DNA of 35,991 nt from Bacteroidaceae bacterium (lineage in GTDB: Bacteria; Bacteroidota; Bacteroidia; Bacteroidales; Bacteroidaceae): contig JAFSZU010000099.1 in the NCBI GenBank assembly GCA_017455585.1, forward strand, positions 1 to 35,991, given 5' to 3'. Position numbers and translations under genes: made by a program. Below, in pieces: positions 1 through 7,824 of this stretch. The notes under the pieces were generated by a model that had not been told where the DNA came from, did no database searches, and was given only the letters and a program-made list of their open reading frames with translations. Each line of letters opens with the position of its first letter. The stretch's first letter is position 1.

Positions 1-1284
1 GCCGGAGCCGAGGAAATCTGCCTCAAGGACATGGCCGGCATCGGACAGCCCGCACTGCTGGGTGCCCTCACCAAGGCCATCAAGACCAAGCACCCCGACA
101 TCATCATCCAGTATCACGGCCACAGCGGCCCGGGTCTGAGCATGGCCAGCATCCTGGAAGTCTGCAACAACGGTGCCGACGTCATCGACACCGCCATCGA
201 GCCGCTCTCGTGGGGCAAGGTGCACCCGGACATCATCTCCGTGCAGTCGATGCTGAAGAACGAGGGCTTCGAGGTCAAGGAAATCAACATGAAAGCCTAC
301 ATGCAGGCACGCTCGCTCACACAGGAATTCTTCGATGACTGGCTCGGATATTTCATCAATCCGGGCAACAAACACATGTCATCGCTCCTGCTCGGCTGCG
401 GACTGCCCGGCGGCATGATGGGCAGCATGATGGCCGACCTCGCCGGCATCCACGGCGTCATCAACAGCACCTTGAAGGCCAAGGGCGAACCCGAGCTCAC
501 GACCGACGAGATTCTGGTGAAACTCTTCGACGAGGTGGCCTATGTGTGGCCGCGCGTGGGCTACCCGCCACTCGTCACACCGTTCTCGCAGTATGTCAAG
601 AACATCGCACTCATGAACCTCCTCACCATCGCACAGGGCAAGGGACGCTTCGTGATGATGGATGACAGCATGTGGGGCATGATCCTGGGCAAGAGTGGCA
701 AGATTCCCGGCACCATCGACCCGGAACTGGTGGAGTTGGCCAAGAAACAAGGCCGCGAGTTCACTACCGCCGACCCGCACACGCTGCTCAAGAACGCCCT
801 GCCCGACTTCATCCAGGAGATGAAGGACAACGGATGGGACCGCGGACAGGACGACGAGGAGCTCTACGAGCTGGCCATGCACCCCGAGCAGTACCGCAAC
901 TACAAGAGCGGCCAGGCCAAGAAGAACTTCCTGGCCGACCTGGAGAAAGCCAAGATGGCCAAGATGCAAGCCGCCGCCGGCCCCAAGATGTCCATCGAGG
1001 AGCTGTCGGCCTTCAAGCACGCCAAGGCCGATGCCGTCACAGCCCCCGAGAACGGACAAATCCTCTACGAGGTCAGCGGCGATGCCGGCGTGACACGCTG
1101 CACGGAACCCGCCATTGGCACCGACTACAAGGAGGGCGACACCCTCTGCTTCCTGCAGACGCAATACGGACAGTTCATCCCCCTCAAAGCCGGATTCGAC
1201 GGCAAGCTGGTGGATATCACCGCCTTCCAGGGCAAGAAGGTCATCAAGGGACAGGCCATCGCCTGGCTGGAGCGCAAGGCATAA
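1..1284 (+). CDS. Biotin-dependent carboxyltransferase, oxaloacetate decarboxylase alpha / pyruvate carboxylase subunit B type (5' end missing)
   Basis: The frame is open from base 1, so the gene starts upstream. The ATG at 31 is internal because it lies inside the conserved active-site motif CLKDMAG, whose lysine is the carbamoylated residue in this family. The two metal-binding histidines follow in IQYHGHSGPG. The visible part therefore begins in the middle of the TIM barrel, followed by the conserved carboxyltransferase extension (roughly residues 110-300), a short linker, and a C-terminal beta-rich domain resembling a biotinyl carrier. In that domain the expected AMKM biotin-acceptor motif is replaced by QTQYGQF, so no acceptor lysine is visible. 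The family moves CO2 between oxaloacetate or pyruvate and enzyme-bound biotin. If this reading is right, biotin must come from a separate carrier. The gene is followed 17 bases after the stop by a strong terminator. Family assignment is secure; the exact substrate is not. Confidence 0.88.
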   Translation, partial: AGAEEICLKDMAGIGQPALLGALTKAIKTKHPDIIIQYHGHSGPGLSMASILEVCNNGADVIDTAIEPLSWGKVHPDIISVQSMLKNEGFEVKEINMKAYMQARSLTQEFFDDWLGYFINPGNKHMSSLLLGCGLPGGMMGSMMADLAGIHGVINSTLKAKGEPELTTDEILVKLFDEVAYVWPRVGYPPLVTPFSQYVKNIALMNLLTIAQGKGRFVMMDDSMWGMILGKSGKIPGTIDPELVELAKKQGREFTTADPHTLLKNALPDFIQEMKDNGWDRGQDDEELYELAMHPEQYRNYKSGQAKKNFLADLEKAKMAKMQAAAGPKMSIEELSAFKHAKADAVTAPENGQILYEVSGDAGVTRCTEPAIGTDYKEGDTLCFLQTQYGQFIPLKAGFDGKLVDITAFQGKKVIKGQAIAWLERKA

Positions 1285-1300
1285 CGCCAACGCCTGAAAA

Positions 1301-1337
1301 AAAGAGGCTGTGTCGTTCATTTCGACACAGCCTCTTT
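1301..1337. terminator. Bidirectional intrinsic terminator between convergent genes
   Basis: A perfect 15-bp inverted repeat (1301-1315 and 1323-1337, arm AAAGAGGCTGTGTCG) with a 7-base loop. The A-rich start and T-rich end of the arms provide a U-tract in both directions. It separates the carboxyltransferase gene from the convergent GH27 gene, whose stop codon is 8 bases further on. Confidence 0.9.
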
Positions 1338-1344
1338 GAGTTAT

Positions 1345-3066
1345 TTATCGCTTGAGGCGGGGACGCCCGATGAGGTCAAAGGAACCGTTATAAGACCATT
1401 GTTTGCTCCTCTTGCCGGCCGCGTTCACGTCCCCGATGCCATCGGCCTCTATGAGTTCCAACTGCATATAGTCCATATCGGGCATCCAGGCGGAAGCGTT
1501 GGTGAGGCGGATAGTGTTGATACCGGGCTGCAACTGCACGGCGACCGTCCGCTTGCCCACCTTGCTGAAGCTGCCGGAATTGAGACCCGTGAGATTCTGG
1601 ACATTCTCTCCGTTGACGCTGAGGCGCATGGAGCGGCTCTCGCCACAGACATAGCCGAAGGTGAGACGGTATTTACCACCCGTCTGGCTATAGACATCGC
1701 GCCATTCCAGATAGTTGTCGCTGCGCTTGCCCAGCCATCCCACCTTGCAACCGCCAGAACAGTAGGCGGCACCGTCGTCGGTGATGCCGCTGGGCAGTGT
1801 CTGGTTATTGACCAGTTCCTGGTAGTTGCCGATGAAAGCGGTCTCGGCTTCATAGAGAGTGCGCTCCAGACGTTGCTCGGCGGTGGCGGTGTAGATGGCA
1901 GTGCCGTGGGCGGGCACCTTGACGTCGAGCGTTCCCTCTGCCGTGCCGGCGTTGCGTTTCTTGAAGCAGTCACGCAGGGTGATGGTGCCGCCGAGGTCCA
2001 TGGCAGCGAAATCCACGGTGACCGTCTGTTCCTCGTCCGACGGGTTATAGACAGCAAAGGCGCGCTTCTGGCCGAAGCGTTCCTCGATGTCCTTGACCAG
2101 CACATAGCAGTCGCCTGTGCGCTGACAGACGTAGGCCTGCAGGTGCAGCGAGTCCTGGTTGAGGGCAATGAGTTCCTTGTTCTTGAGCAGTGCCAGTGCC
2201 GTGGAATTGATATTGCTCATATCACAGCCGATGAGCAGGGGCGAAGACATGATGCACCAGAGGCCGAAGTGGGTCTTGTCCTCCTCGGTGGAGAGCGAGC
2301 GGCCCACCTCCAGCATGTCCATGTCGTTGTAGGTGCCGTCGTGGCAGTAGGCGCTCAGGTAGAGATTCTCCTTGATGATGCCCTTGACGCTGCCCCAACT
2401 GGCGTTGATGTCACCAGTGGTGCGCCAGGAGAAGGCCACGTCACTGATCCACGTACCGGGGTAGGCCCAGCGGCAGGCGTTCATGCGCACGTCTGTCCGG
2501 CCTGTGTTCTTGATGGCCTCGGCGATGGCGGTGTAGCGCTGGCGCTCGTCCAGAACGAGATGATCCTCATTGTGATAGTAGGAGCCGCCACAGAAATCAA
2601 CCTTGATGAAGTCAAAGCCCAGGTCCTTGAAGAAGAAGTCGGCATCCTGCTGGTCATGCTGGTAGAGTCCCACGCCCTTGCCGATGGCATCGCCATTGAA
2701 CATGCTGCCGCAGGTGTTGCGACCGGCATCACTGTAGATGCCGGCCTTCAGACCTTTCTTGTGGATGTAATCGACAAGCACCTTCAGGCCGTTGGGGAAG
2801 CGTGTGGGATGGATGAGTAACTGCCCCGTCTCGGGGTCACGGCCTCCGAAGTAACCGTCGTCGATGTTGATATACTGATAGCCTACGGCCTTCAGCCCTT
2901 TGCCGACCATGGCATTGGTCTGCTGGCGGATGAGCGTCTCGTTGATGTTCACCCCGTAGGTATTCCAAGAGGACCAGCCCATGGTGGGGCCTTCTGTGTT
3001 CTGGGCGAAGAGGGGAGAGTTGAAAGTTAGGAGGATGACGGGGAGGAAACTGAATTTATGGGTCAT
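1345..3066 (-). CDS. GH27 family secreted alpha-galactosidase (or beta-L-arabinopyranosidase) with C-terminal carbohydrate-binding-like domain
   Basis: Starts at the ATG at 3066 (MTHKFSFLPV...), which gives a short signal peptide ending near LFAQ. An ATG at 3105 would only add a leader encoded by a TATAAG-type repeat. Residues about 25-310 form a GH27 TIM barrel: opening motif GWSSWNTYG, IDDGYF, the nucleophile Asp (about 157) in FIKVDFCGG, the acid/base Asp (about 219) in SWRTTGDI, and HFGLWCIMSSPLLIGCDM. A beta-sandwich follows, then a C-terminal domain starting YEAETA that resembles CBM6/CBM35 modules. GH27 enzymes cleave terminal alpha-galactose; some act on beta-L-arabinopyranose. It is the last gene of a run of eight same-strand carbohydrate enzymes, 63 bases after the tandem GH43 gene, so a role in trimming galactose caps from xylan side chains is inferred. 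No T9SS tail is visible. Confidence 0.85.
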   Translation of the reverse strand: MTHKFSFLPVILLTFNSPLFAQNTEGPTMGWSSWNTYGVNINETLIRQQTNAMVGKGLKAVGYQYINIDDGYFGGRDPETGQLLIHPTRFPNGLKVLVDYIHKKGLKAGIYSDAGRNTCGSMFNGDAIGKGVGLYQHDQQDADFFFKDLGFDFIKVDFCGGSYYHNEDHLVLDERQRYTAIAEAIKNTGRTDVRMNACRWAYPGTWISDVAFSWRTTGDINASWGSVKGIIKENLYLSAYCHDGTYNDMDMLEVGRSLSTEEDKTHFGLWCIMSSPLLIGCDMSNINSTALALLKNKELIALNQDSLHLQAYVCQRTGDCYVLVKDIEERFGQKRAFAVYNPSDEEQTVTVDFAAMDLGGTITLRDCFKKRNAGTAEGTLDVKVPAHGTAIYTATAEQRLERTLYEAETAFIGNYQELVNNQTLPSGITDDGAAYCSGGCKVGWLGKRSDNYLEWRDVYSQTGGKYRLTFGYVCGESRSMRLSVNGENVQNLTGLNSGSFSKVGKRTVAVQLQPGINTIRLTNASAWMPDMDYMQLELIEADGIGDVNAAGKRSKQWSYNGSFDLIGRPRLKR

Positions 3067-3105
3067 ATAGGGCTTATGGGGCTTATGAAAAATGTGATGG
3101 GCCAC
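3067..3105 (-). repeat. ATAAGCC-type short repeat array carrying the GH27 start codon
   Basis: On the minus strand the sequence runs CATAAGCCCCATAAGCCC then TATATGACC, where the ATG is the proposed start. The same TATATGACC junction occurs at the start of the GH43-CE1 gene (10560-10575). Confidence 0.5.
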
Positions 3106-3129
3106 GGTTTATGTTTTTCAAATTATCAA

Positions 3130-6100
3130 TTACTTCTTAAACTGCCACCAGTCGAGGCGGACATCGCCAGCTGCGCGGTCGATAACGAGATAGAGGTCAC
3201 GGGTGCCAGTGGCGAGCTTGGGTGTCAACTTGGTGGTGAAGGGACGGAAGGCTCCGGCGGGAAAACCGCCGGACACCAACGAAGGCGAAGAAGCGGAAGC
3301 GGGGGCGGCGGAAACGGGGGCGGCGGAAGCGGGGGCGGCGGAAACGGGGGCGGCGGAAACGGGGGCGGCGACAGTGGAGGTGATGTCGATGGTGCCGAGG
3401 AGCGGCCCGCCGGGATTGTCCAGGTGGAGGCTGATGGAGGCCGAGGCGTTCTCTCCAGCAGCGGCGGTCAGCTGGAAGCTGCCGGGTGCTTTCTTTCCGA
3501 AATCCACGGCGCGCAGACGGATGTATTCGCCAGCGTTGAGGTCATAGACGTAGAGGTTCTGCTTGCCAGTGCTGAAGGGGAAAAGGTTGTCAATGACAGA
3601 CCTACCCCCTTGCCCCTCCCTGTGAGGGAGGGGAGCAGAATGTGTTTGAGAGGCAGACTTCCCTTCAGCAGTCGAATGGTGACCGCTCCCCTCCCTCACA
3701 GGGAGGGGTAAGGGGGTGGGTCTTGTGCGCAGCCCGTAGCCCCACGCCATCGTCTCGGCTTCCCCACGGCGGTAGGGATTCAGTGTGCCTGCGGGCTCGG
3801 GTAGCCGTAGGTCCAGCCAGTAGGGCACTTCCTGAATGGTGCCGTCGGCGTTATAGTGCATCTCTGCGAGGCTGACACTGCGACGCTCGAAATGCTCGCG
3901 CGTCTCATGATGCAGCAGGTCGTAGTTCTGACCGAAGACGTAGCTCTTGCCCTTGAAGTCCATGATGCCCGGGTGGTTGCCGCGGTCGCGCGGCGTGGGA
4001 GCCATGATGTAGCCGCGTGACTGCCAAGGGCCTGTGGGCGAGTCGGCCATGGCATAGCCGAGGCCTTCGGGACAGCAGGTGGAGGCGTAAGCGAGATACC
4101 AATGGCCGCCCCGCTCATAGAGCCACGGGCCTTCCTGATAATGCTCAATGTGATAGTCCAGCTTCACGATGTCGCCCTCGGTGTGGATCATATCCTTGGA
4201 GAGTTTCACGTAGTAGGTGTTGGGGTTGCCCCAGTACATCCAGGCCTGGCCATCTTTGTCGATGAAGACGGTGGGGTCGATGTCATCCCAGTGCTCCTGC
4301 TGCCAGACGAGTGGCTCGCCCAGCGGGTCGCGGAAGGGACCGTAGGGAGAGTCGGCCACGAGGACACCAATGCCGTGGCCATGGAGGGGGGCATAGAGGT
4401 AGTATTTGCCGTTGCGGGTGACGGTCTGTATGGCCCACGCCCCGTTGTCGCGGGAACGCCACTTGAAGTCGCGCAGCGAGGCCACGGCACCGTGGTCGGT
4501 CCAGTTGACGAGGTCGGTGCTGGTGTAGAGCAGCCAGTCATACATGAGGAAACCGGCAGAGTGGCGCTCATTGGCATCCAGGATCTCATCGGGGTGACTG
4601 TCATGGCTGACATAGAGATAGACGGTGTCGCCAATGACAAGTGGCGCGGGGTCGGCGGTGTAGTGGGTCTGCAGGATGGGCATGTTCACGTCTGGGTCGC
4701 TGCTCATCTCCCACCATTCGAGGTTGAAGAGTTCGGGACCTTTACGACCTCGGAAGACAAGATAGAGGTCATGTGTGCCGGTGACGATGCGCGGGAGGAA
4801 GGTAGAGAAGGTGCGGAACTGCTCCCAGCCGCCCGTGCCGCTGATTTCCACGGTGCCGAGGTGGCGGCCGTTGAGGCTGTCTGCGTGCAGTTCGATGCGT
4901 CCGCCGCGGAGACCGGAAGCGACACTGACGGTGAACTCACGGGCTCCGTTGACACCGAAATCTACATTGTCCAGGCGCAGCCAGTCGCCGTCGTGGGTGT
5001 CGGAGATATAGACGGTGAGGGAGGGATGCCCGGCGGACGAACCGCCGGGAACGGAGCGCGTGGAGGGGGTGCACTGCTTGGTTTTCAGACCGAAGCTATA
5101 GGCCATGGTGGCGGCGGGCACGCGGCGGTAGGGCGAGAAGGTGGCGATGGGCTGCACACCTTCGCGGGTGGGCAGGATGGTGGGGAAGCGACCGTCCTCG
5201 GTGTAGTTGAACTCCTCGACAGCTGTGCTGCGACCGAAGCCGCCGCCACCGGGCAGATGGCCGGTGTGGTAGAAGAAGTAGTTGTGCCCCTTGAAGGTGA
5301 CGACGCCGCAGTGGTTGGTGAAGGAATCGGTGCCGCCAAGGGGCATGATCTCGCCCTCATAGTGCCAGGGGCCAAGGGGCGAAGGAGCGGAGCTGTAGCT
5401 GATGTGTTCGGGCACGCCACCTGCGGCGTAGAGGAGGTACCACACAGACCCATCCCCAACCCCTCCCGTGAGGGAGGGGAGTGGCTGCGCGCTGTTGTCC
5501 TTCTTCAAGCCGGAGGTTCCCCCTCCCTCACGGGAGGGGCTGGGGGTGGGTCTTTGCATCAGCCACGGACCCTCGACATAGCTGTCCTTATACTTCTTGC
5601 CGCGCTCGCGCTGGTTCATTGGGGGAGAACCGAAACCTTCCTCAGTCATATCAACCAGTTGCACGTCGCCCTTGGGGTGAATCATATCGTCCTGGAGTTG
5701 CATGAGATAGATGCGGGGATTGCCCCAGGCGAGCCAAGCCTGACCTGTCTCATCAATCCACACGGTGGGGTCGATGTGGTCCCAGGAACCGTTGTCATAG
5801 AGAGGACGGCCGAGGACATCGCGGTAGGGGCCTTCGGGACGGTCTGCCACAGCCACGCCGATGGCCATGCCGCCGGAAAGTTTGGAGTGGGCACAGATGT
5901 ACCAGTAGAACTTGCCGTTGCGCTCAATGGTCTGCGCGGCCCAGGCGCGGTCGTCGGCCCATGAGAAGCTCTCCAGGGCAAGGGGCGAACCCAGGTCGGT
6001 CCAGTTCACCATGTCGCGGGTGCTATAGACGCGCCACTCCTGCATCCAGAAGAAGTCGGCGTTGTCCTCATCATGTCCCGTGAAGACATAGAGCACGCTG

Positions 6101-6303
6101 TCTCCGACGTTCAGCGGAGCCGGGTCTGTGGTGAAGCAGGTCTGCACGATGGGGTTGCGGTAATGCGCTGCCGCCGTCACCTCGGCGGGCGACGGCTTCT
6201 TGGGTTGCTGGGCGAAGGCGGGGGAGTTGAAAGTTGAAAGCTGAAAGCTGAAAGTTAGGAGAAGGAGAAGGAGGAGGGTGCGGAGGGTTGTACGGGATAT
6301 CAT
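3130..6303 (-). CDS. Tandem GH43-GH43 secreted arabinofuranosidase/xylosidase with two CBM6-like domains and two repeat-derived insertions
   Basis: 1057 residues with a signal peptide (Leu run, cleavage near AFAQQ). Two complete GH43 five-bladed propellers are visible. The first has catalytic base D60 (TTDPAPL), D178 (HIDPTVW) and acid E244 (VEGPWLM). The second has D551 (TADPAPL), D676 (DIDPTVF) and E724 (QEGPWLY). Each is followed by a CBM6-like sandwich (about 400-535 and 840-1057). GH43 enzymes remove arabinofuranose or xylose from arabinoxylan; tandem domains may split single- and double-substituted sites, which is an inference. Oddities: residues 251-286 and 861-902 are encoded by palindrome-ended repeat elements inserted in frame, the first directly after the catalytic acid strand. 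A PVSAA-type tandem repeat forms a linker near 979-1005. Part of the signal peptide is encoded by TTGAAAG heptads. It lies between the CE6 and GH27 genes on the same strand. Confidence 0.9.
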   Translation of the reverse strand: MISRTTLRTLLLLLLLTFSFQLSTFNSPAFAQQPKKPSPAEVTAAAHYRNPIVQTCFTTDPAPLNVGDSVLYVFTGHDEDNADFFWMQEWRVYSTRDMVNWTDLGSPLALESFSWADDRAWAAQTIERNGKFYWYICAHSKLSGGMAIGVAVADRPEGPYRDVLGRPLYDNGSWDHIDPTVWIDETGQAWLAWGNPRIYLMQLQDDMIHPKGDVQLVDMTEEGFGSPPMNQRERGKKYKDSYVEGPWLMQRPTPSPSREGGGTSGLKKDNSAQPLPSLTGGVGDGSVWYLLYAAGGVPEHISYSSAPSPLGPWHYEGEIMPLGGTDSFTNHCGVVTFKGHNYFFYHTGHLPGGGGFGRSTAVEEFNYTEDGRFPTILPTREGVQPIATFSPYRRVPAATMAYSFGLKTKQCTPSTRSVPGGSSAGHPSLTVYISDTHDGDWLRLDNVDFGVNGAREFTVSVASGLRGGRIELHADSLNGRHLGTVEISGTGGWEQFRTFSTFLPRIVTGTHDLYLVFRGRKGPELFNLEWWEMSSDPDVNMPILQTHYTADPAPLVIGDTVYLYVSHDSHPDEILDANERHSAGFLMYDWLLYTSTDLVNWTDHGAVASLRDFKWRSRDNGAWAIQTVTRNGKYYLYAPLHGHGIGVLVADSPYGPFRDPLGEPLVWQQEHWDDIDPTVFIDKDGQAWMYWGNPNTYYVKLSKDMIHTEGDIVKLDYHIEHYQEGPWLYERGGHWYLAYASTCCPEGLGYAMADSPTGPWQSRGYIMAPTPRDRGNHPGIMDFKGKSYVFGQNYDLLHHETREHFERRSVSLAEMHYNADGTIQEVPYWLDLRLPEPAGTLNPYRRGEAETMAWGYGLRTRPTPLPLPVREGSGHHSTAEGKSASQTHSAPLPHREGQGGRSVIDNLFPFSTGKQNLYVYDLNAGEYIRLRAVDFGKKAPGSFQLTAAAGENASASISLHLDNPGGPLLGTIDITSTVAAPVSAAPVSAAPASAAPVSAAPASASSPSLVSGGFPAGAFRPFTTKLTPKLATGTRDLYLVIDRAAGDVRLDWWQFKK
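3286..3371 (-). repeat. 15-bp tandem repeat encoding a PVSAA/PASAA linker
   Basis: About five to six near-identical copies of GGGGGCGGCGGAAAC (or GAAGC) on the + strand, read on the minus strand as alternating APVSA and APASA. It lies inside the last CBM6-like domain of the tandem GH43 protein. The differences between units are single bases. Confidence 0.85.
3598..3723. repeat. 126-bp element with palindromic terminal inverted repeats, inserted in frame in a GH43 gene
   Basis: Both ends carry a near-identical inverted repeat of about 39 bp. It starts AGACCYACCCCCTTRCCCC and contains the inner palindrome CCTCCCTGTGAGGGAGG. The 126-bp length equals 42 codons, so the reading frame is kept. The internal bases show no protein motif. 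It is a sibling of the element at 5446-5553. Confidence 0.88.
5446..5553. repeat. 108-bp element with palindromic terminal inverted repeats, inserted in frame in a GH43 gene
   Basis: Ends AGACCCA...TGGGTCT, with the inner palindrome CCTCCCGTGAGGGAGG on the left and its counterpart on the right. The length of 108 bp is exactly 36 codons. On the minus strand it is read as RPTPSPSREGG...LPSLTGGVGDG. Comparison with the second GH43 domain of the same protein (EGPWLYERGGHWYLAYA) shows that it interrupts a beta-hairpin of the propeller. Confidence 0.9.
6223..6258 (-). repeat. TTGAAAG heptad repeat encoding the signal peptide of the tandem GH43 protein
   Basis: The + strand shows AGTTGAAAGTTGAAAGCTGAAAGCTGAAAG then TTAGGAG. 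Read on the minus strand it encodes LTFSFQLSTFNSP. Near-identical blocks encode the signal peptides of GH27 (3015-3032) and GH43-CE1 (10483-10522). Confidence 0.8.
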
Positions 6304-6342
6304 ATCGTTTTCTTATATTTTACAATATTAGTTTCTCATATG

Positions 6343-6467
6343 AACCACAGATTTCACGGATTAAACAGATTCTTTACTGCTCCCTATCTGTGTAATTTTT
6401 ATAAGAATTTCACAGATTTCCTATAATGGAAAGGTTACAATCCGTGTAATCTGTGTAATCTGTGGTT
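6343..6467. repeat. MITE-like element with AACCACAGATT terminal inverted repeats
   Basis: It occupies most of the 194-bp gap between the CE6 and tandem GH43 genes. The left end is AACCACAGATT with nearby CGGATT and CAGATT units; the right end is the matching AATCTGTGGTT preceded by CCGTGTAATCTGTGT. The interior is AT-rich with no ORF. A related element lies at 16743-16968. Confidence 0.75.
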
Positions 6468-6497
6468 TGTATAAGATAATTGTGTTCATCAGCTTAG

Positions 6498-7796
6498 TTA
6501 ATGTACATATACTTTCTTGCCATTGATGATGTAGAAGCCACGGGGGAGGTGGTTGCCTGTGCGCGGGGTGACCTTCTGGCCTCGCAGGTCATACACCGCG
6601 CCAGTCCAATTTTCAATTTTCAATTCTCCATTTTCAATTTCCTCAATGCCATCAGGGATGGTGCCGATGGTCATATCCACGTTGTGCTCCTCACCAAAGA
6701 AGTCGGTGTAGGTGGCGGTGACGATGCCGCCGATGCCCGTAGAAGGTATCTTCACCTTGCCGCTGGTGATCTTGAAGTCGGTGCTGGTGAAGGTGGCTTC
6801 CTCCGTGAGGTCCTCGCGATGACCGTCGGCAAAGGTGGCCCAGAGCTGGAGGGTGACAGAAGCACGGGCCTTGGCATCATAGTGGTCGTCAAAGCTCTTG
6901 ACGGTGAAGAACTTCTTGAGGCTACTGACCATATTGAAGGTAGAATCCTTCTTCGCCTCAAGTCCCATCGTCTGCAAGGCAGAGTAGGCATAGCGCTTGC
7001 CCATGGTGCGATAACCGGCGGCGTTGAAGTGCCAAGGGTCGGTGTTGTTACCGGGGCATCCGTTGGAGTGGATGACATGCGACGTTTTCACCACCTTGGG
7101 CATGTTGGCAATGACGGAATTGTGTCCGTAGCACGCGCCGCCTTGGTCCTGACGCAGGGTCTCGCCGACAAAGAGAGGCACGTCCTGTGCGTTGAGACCC
7201 AGATCGGTGAGCATGTCATTATAAATCTTCTTCACCATGTTGGGCCAGTTGGGGTCACAGTTGTTGGAACAGCCCTGATGCAGGAGGATGCCCTTGATGA
7301 CACCTGTTTCCTGTGCCTTGCGTGCCATGTCGATGAGGCGTTGGTAGGCATTGCCGCCATAGTAGTTTTTGGTGATGGTCGCCCACCACTCATTGGGGTT
7401 GTCGGCCAGTTTCTTCTCGCACTTGTCCTTGTCGAACATCTCAATGGGCGTGCCACCCATGGCCACAGCCACGACACCCACCTTCACATCCTTGGGTAGG
7501 GCGGCCACCATGGTGCGACCGAAGTAGTCGCTCATGCCCAGTTTGCCCACGGGGCTGACGATGGGCGGTGTAGCTGTGTACCATCTTCCCAGCGTGCGTG
7601 AAGGACTACTGAAATTAGTGGTGGCAAGCATCTTGAATCGCGCATTGACAGAGTTGTCAACAGATTCCCATTGGGCGTTGCCCTCCATGTTGGACTGCCC
7701 GAAACAGAGGTAGATATAGAAATTGGGGTCAACCTCCGCGCGGACACTGGACAGGCCGGCGACCAACAGCGCACATACAAAAATTATCTTTTTCAT
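6498..7796 (-). CDS. SGNH/CE6-like secreted carbohydrate acetyl esterase with T9SS-type tail
   Basis: 432 residues; signal peptide MKKIIFVCALLVAGLSSVRA. The SGNH blocks are visible: nucleophile S35 in FGQSNMEG, VAVAMGGTPIE (block II), HQGCSNNCD (block III) and the catalytic pair D253/H256 in DPWHFNAAGY. GQSNMEG and HQG place it with CE6 and sialate-O-acetylesterase-like enzymes (SASA family), which deacetylate xylan and other glycans. A beta-sandwich (about 285-380) follows. The C-terminal tail has GAVYDLRGQKV, then a basic end FYIINGKKVYV, typical of type IX secretion sorting signals. The linker before the tail (IEEIENGELKIENW) comes from an AT-rich short repeat. It sits 28 bases downstream of the GH43-CE1 stop, so co-transcription is likely. 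Removing acetyl groups would open the xylan to the GH10, GH43 and GH115 partners. Confidence 0.85.
   Translation of the reverse strand: MKKIIFVCALLVAGLSSVRAEVDPNFYIYLCFGQSNMEGNAQWESVDNSVNARFKMLATTNFSSPSRTLGRWYTATPPIVSPVGKLGMSDYFGRTMVAALPKDVKVGVVAVAMGGTPIEMFDKDKCEKKLADNPNEWWATITKNYYGGNAYQRLIDMARKAQETGVIKGILLHQGCSNNCDPNWPNMVKKIYNDMLTDLGLNAQDVPLFVGETLRQDQGGACYGHNSVIANMPKVVKTSHVIHSNGCPGNNTDPWHFNAAGYRTMGKRYAYSALQTMGLEAKKDSTFNMVSSLKKFFTVKSFDDHYDAKARASVTLQLWATFADGHREDLTEEATFTSTDFKITSGKVKIPSTGIGGIVTATYTDFFGEEHNVDMTIGTIPDGIEEIENGELKIENWTGAVYDLRGQKVTPRTGNHLPRGFYIINGKKVYVH
6602..6646 (-). repeat. AATTGAAAA short repeat encoding the linker before the T9SS tail of the CE6 esterase
   Basis: Repeated CAATTTTCAATTTTC on the + strand, read as IENGELKIENW on the minus strand. 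The same kind of block, diverged, occurs at 7936-7975 in the GH43-CE1 gene (AIENGIFKVESW), in the same position just before GAVYD. Confidence 0.65.
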
Positions 7797-7824
7797 CGTT
7801 TAGTGTTTAATATTTAATCTGTTC

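Noticed and set aside
3598..3723. Frameshift or pseudogene in the tandem GH43 gene because of the insertions
   Set aside because: Both insertions are multiples of three and all catalytic motifs are intact, so the gene is called functional.
4102..5964. 620-codon open frame on the + strand opposite the tandem GH43 gene
   Set aside because: No recognisable motif or start region; it is antisense to a gene with two clear catalytic domains and results from GC-rich codon bias. The same applies to other long antisense frames such as 1336-2820, 7882-9333 and 12999-14399.
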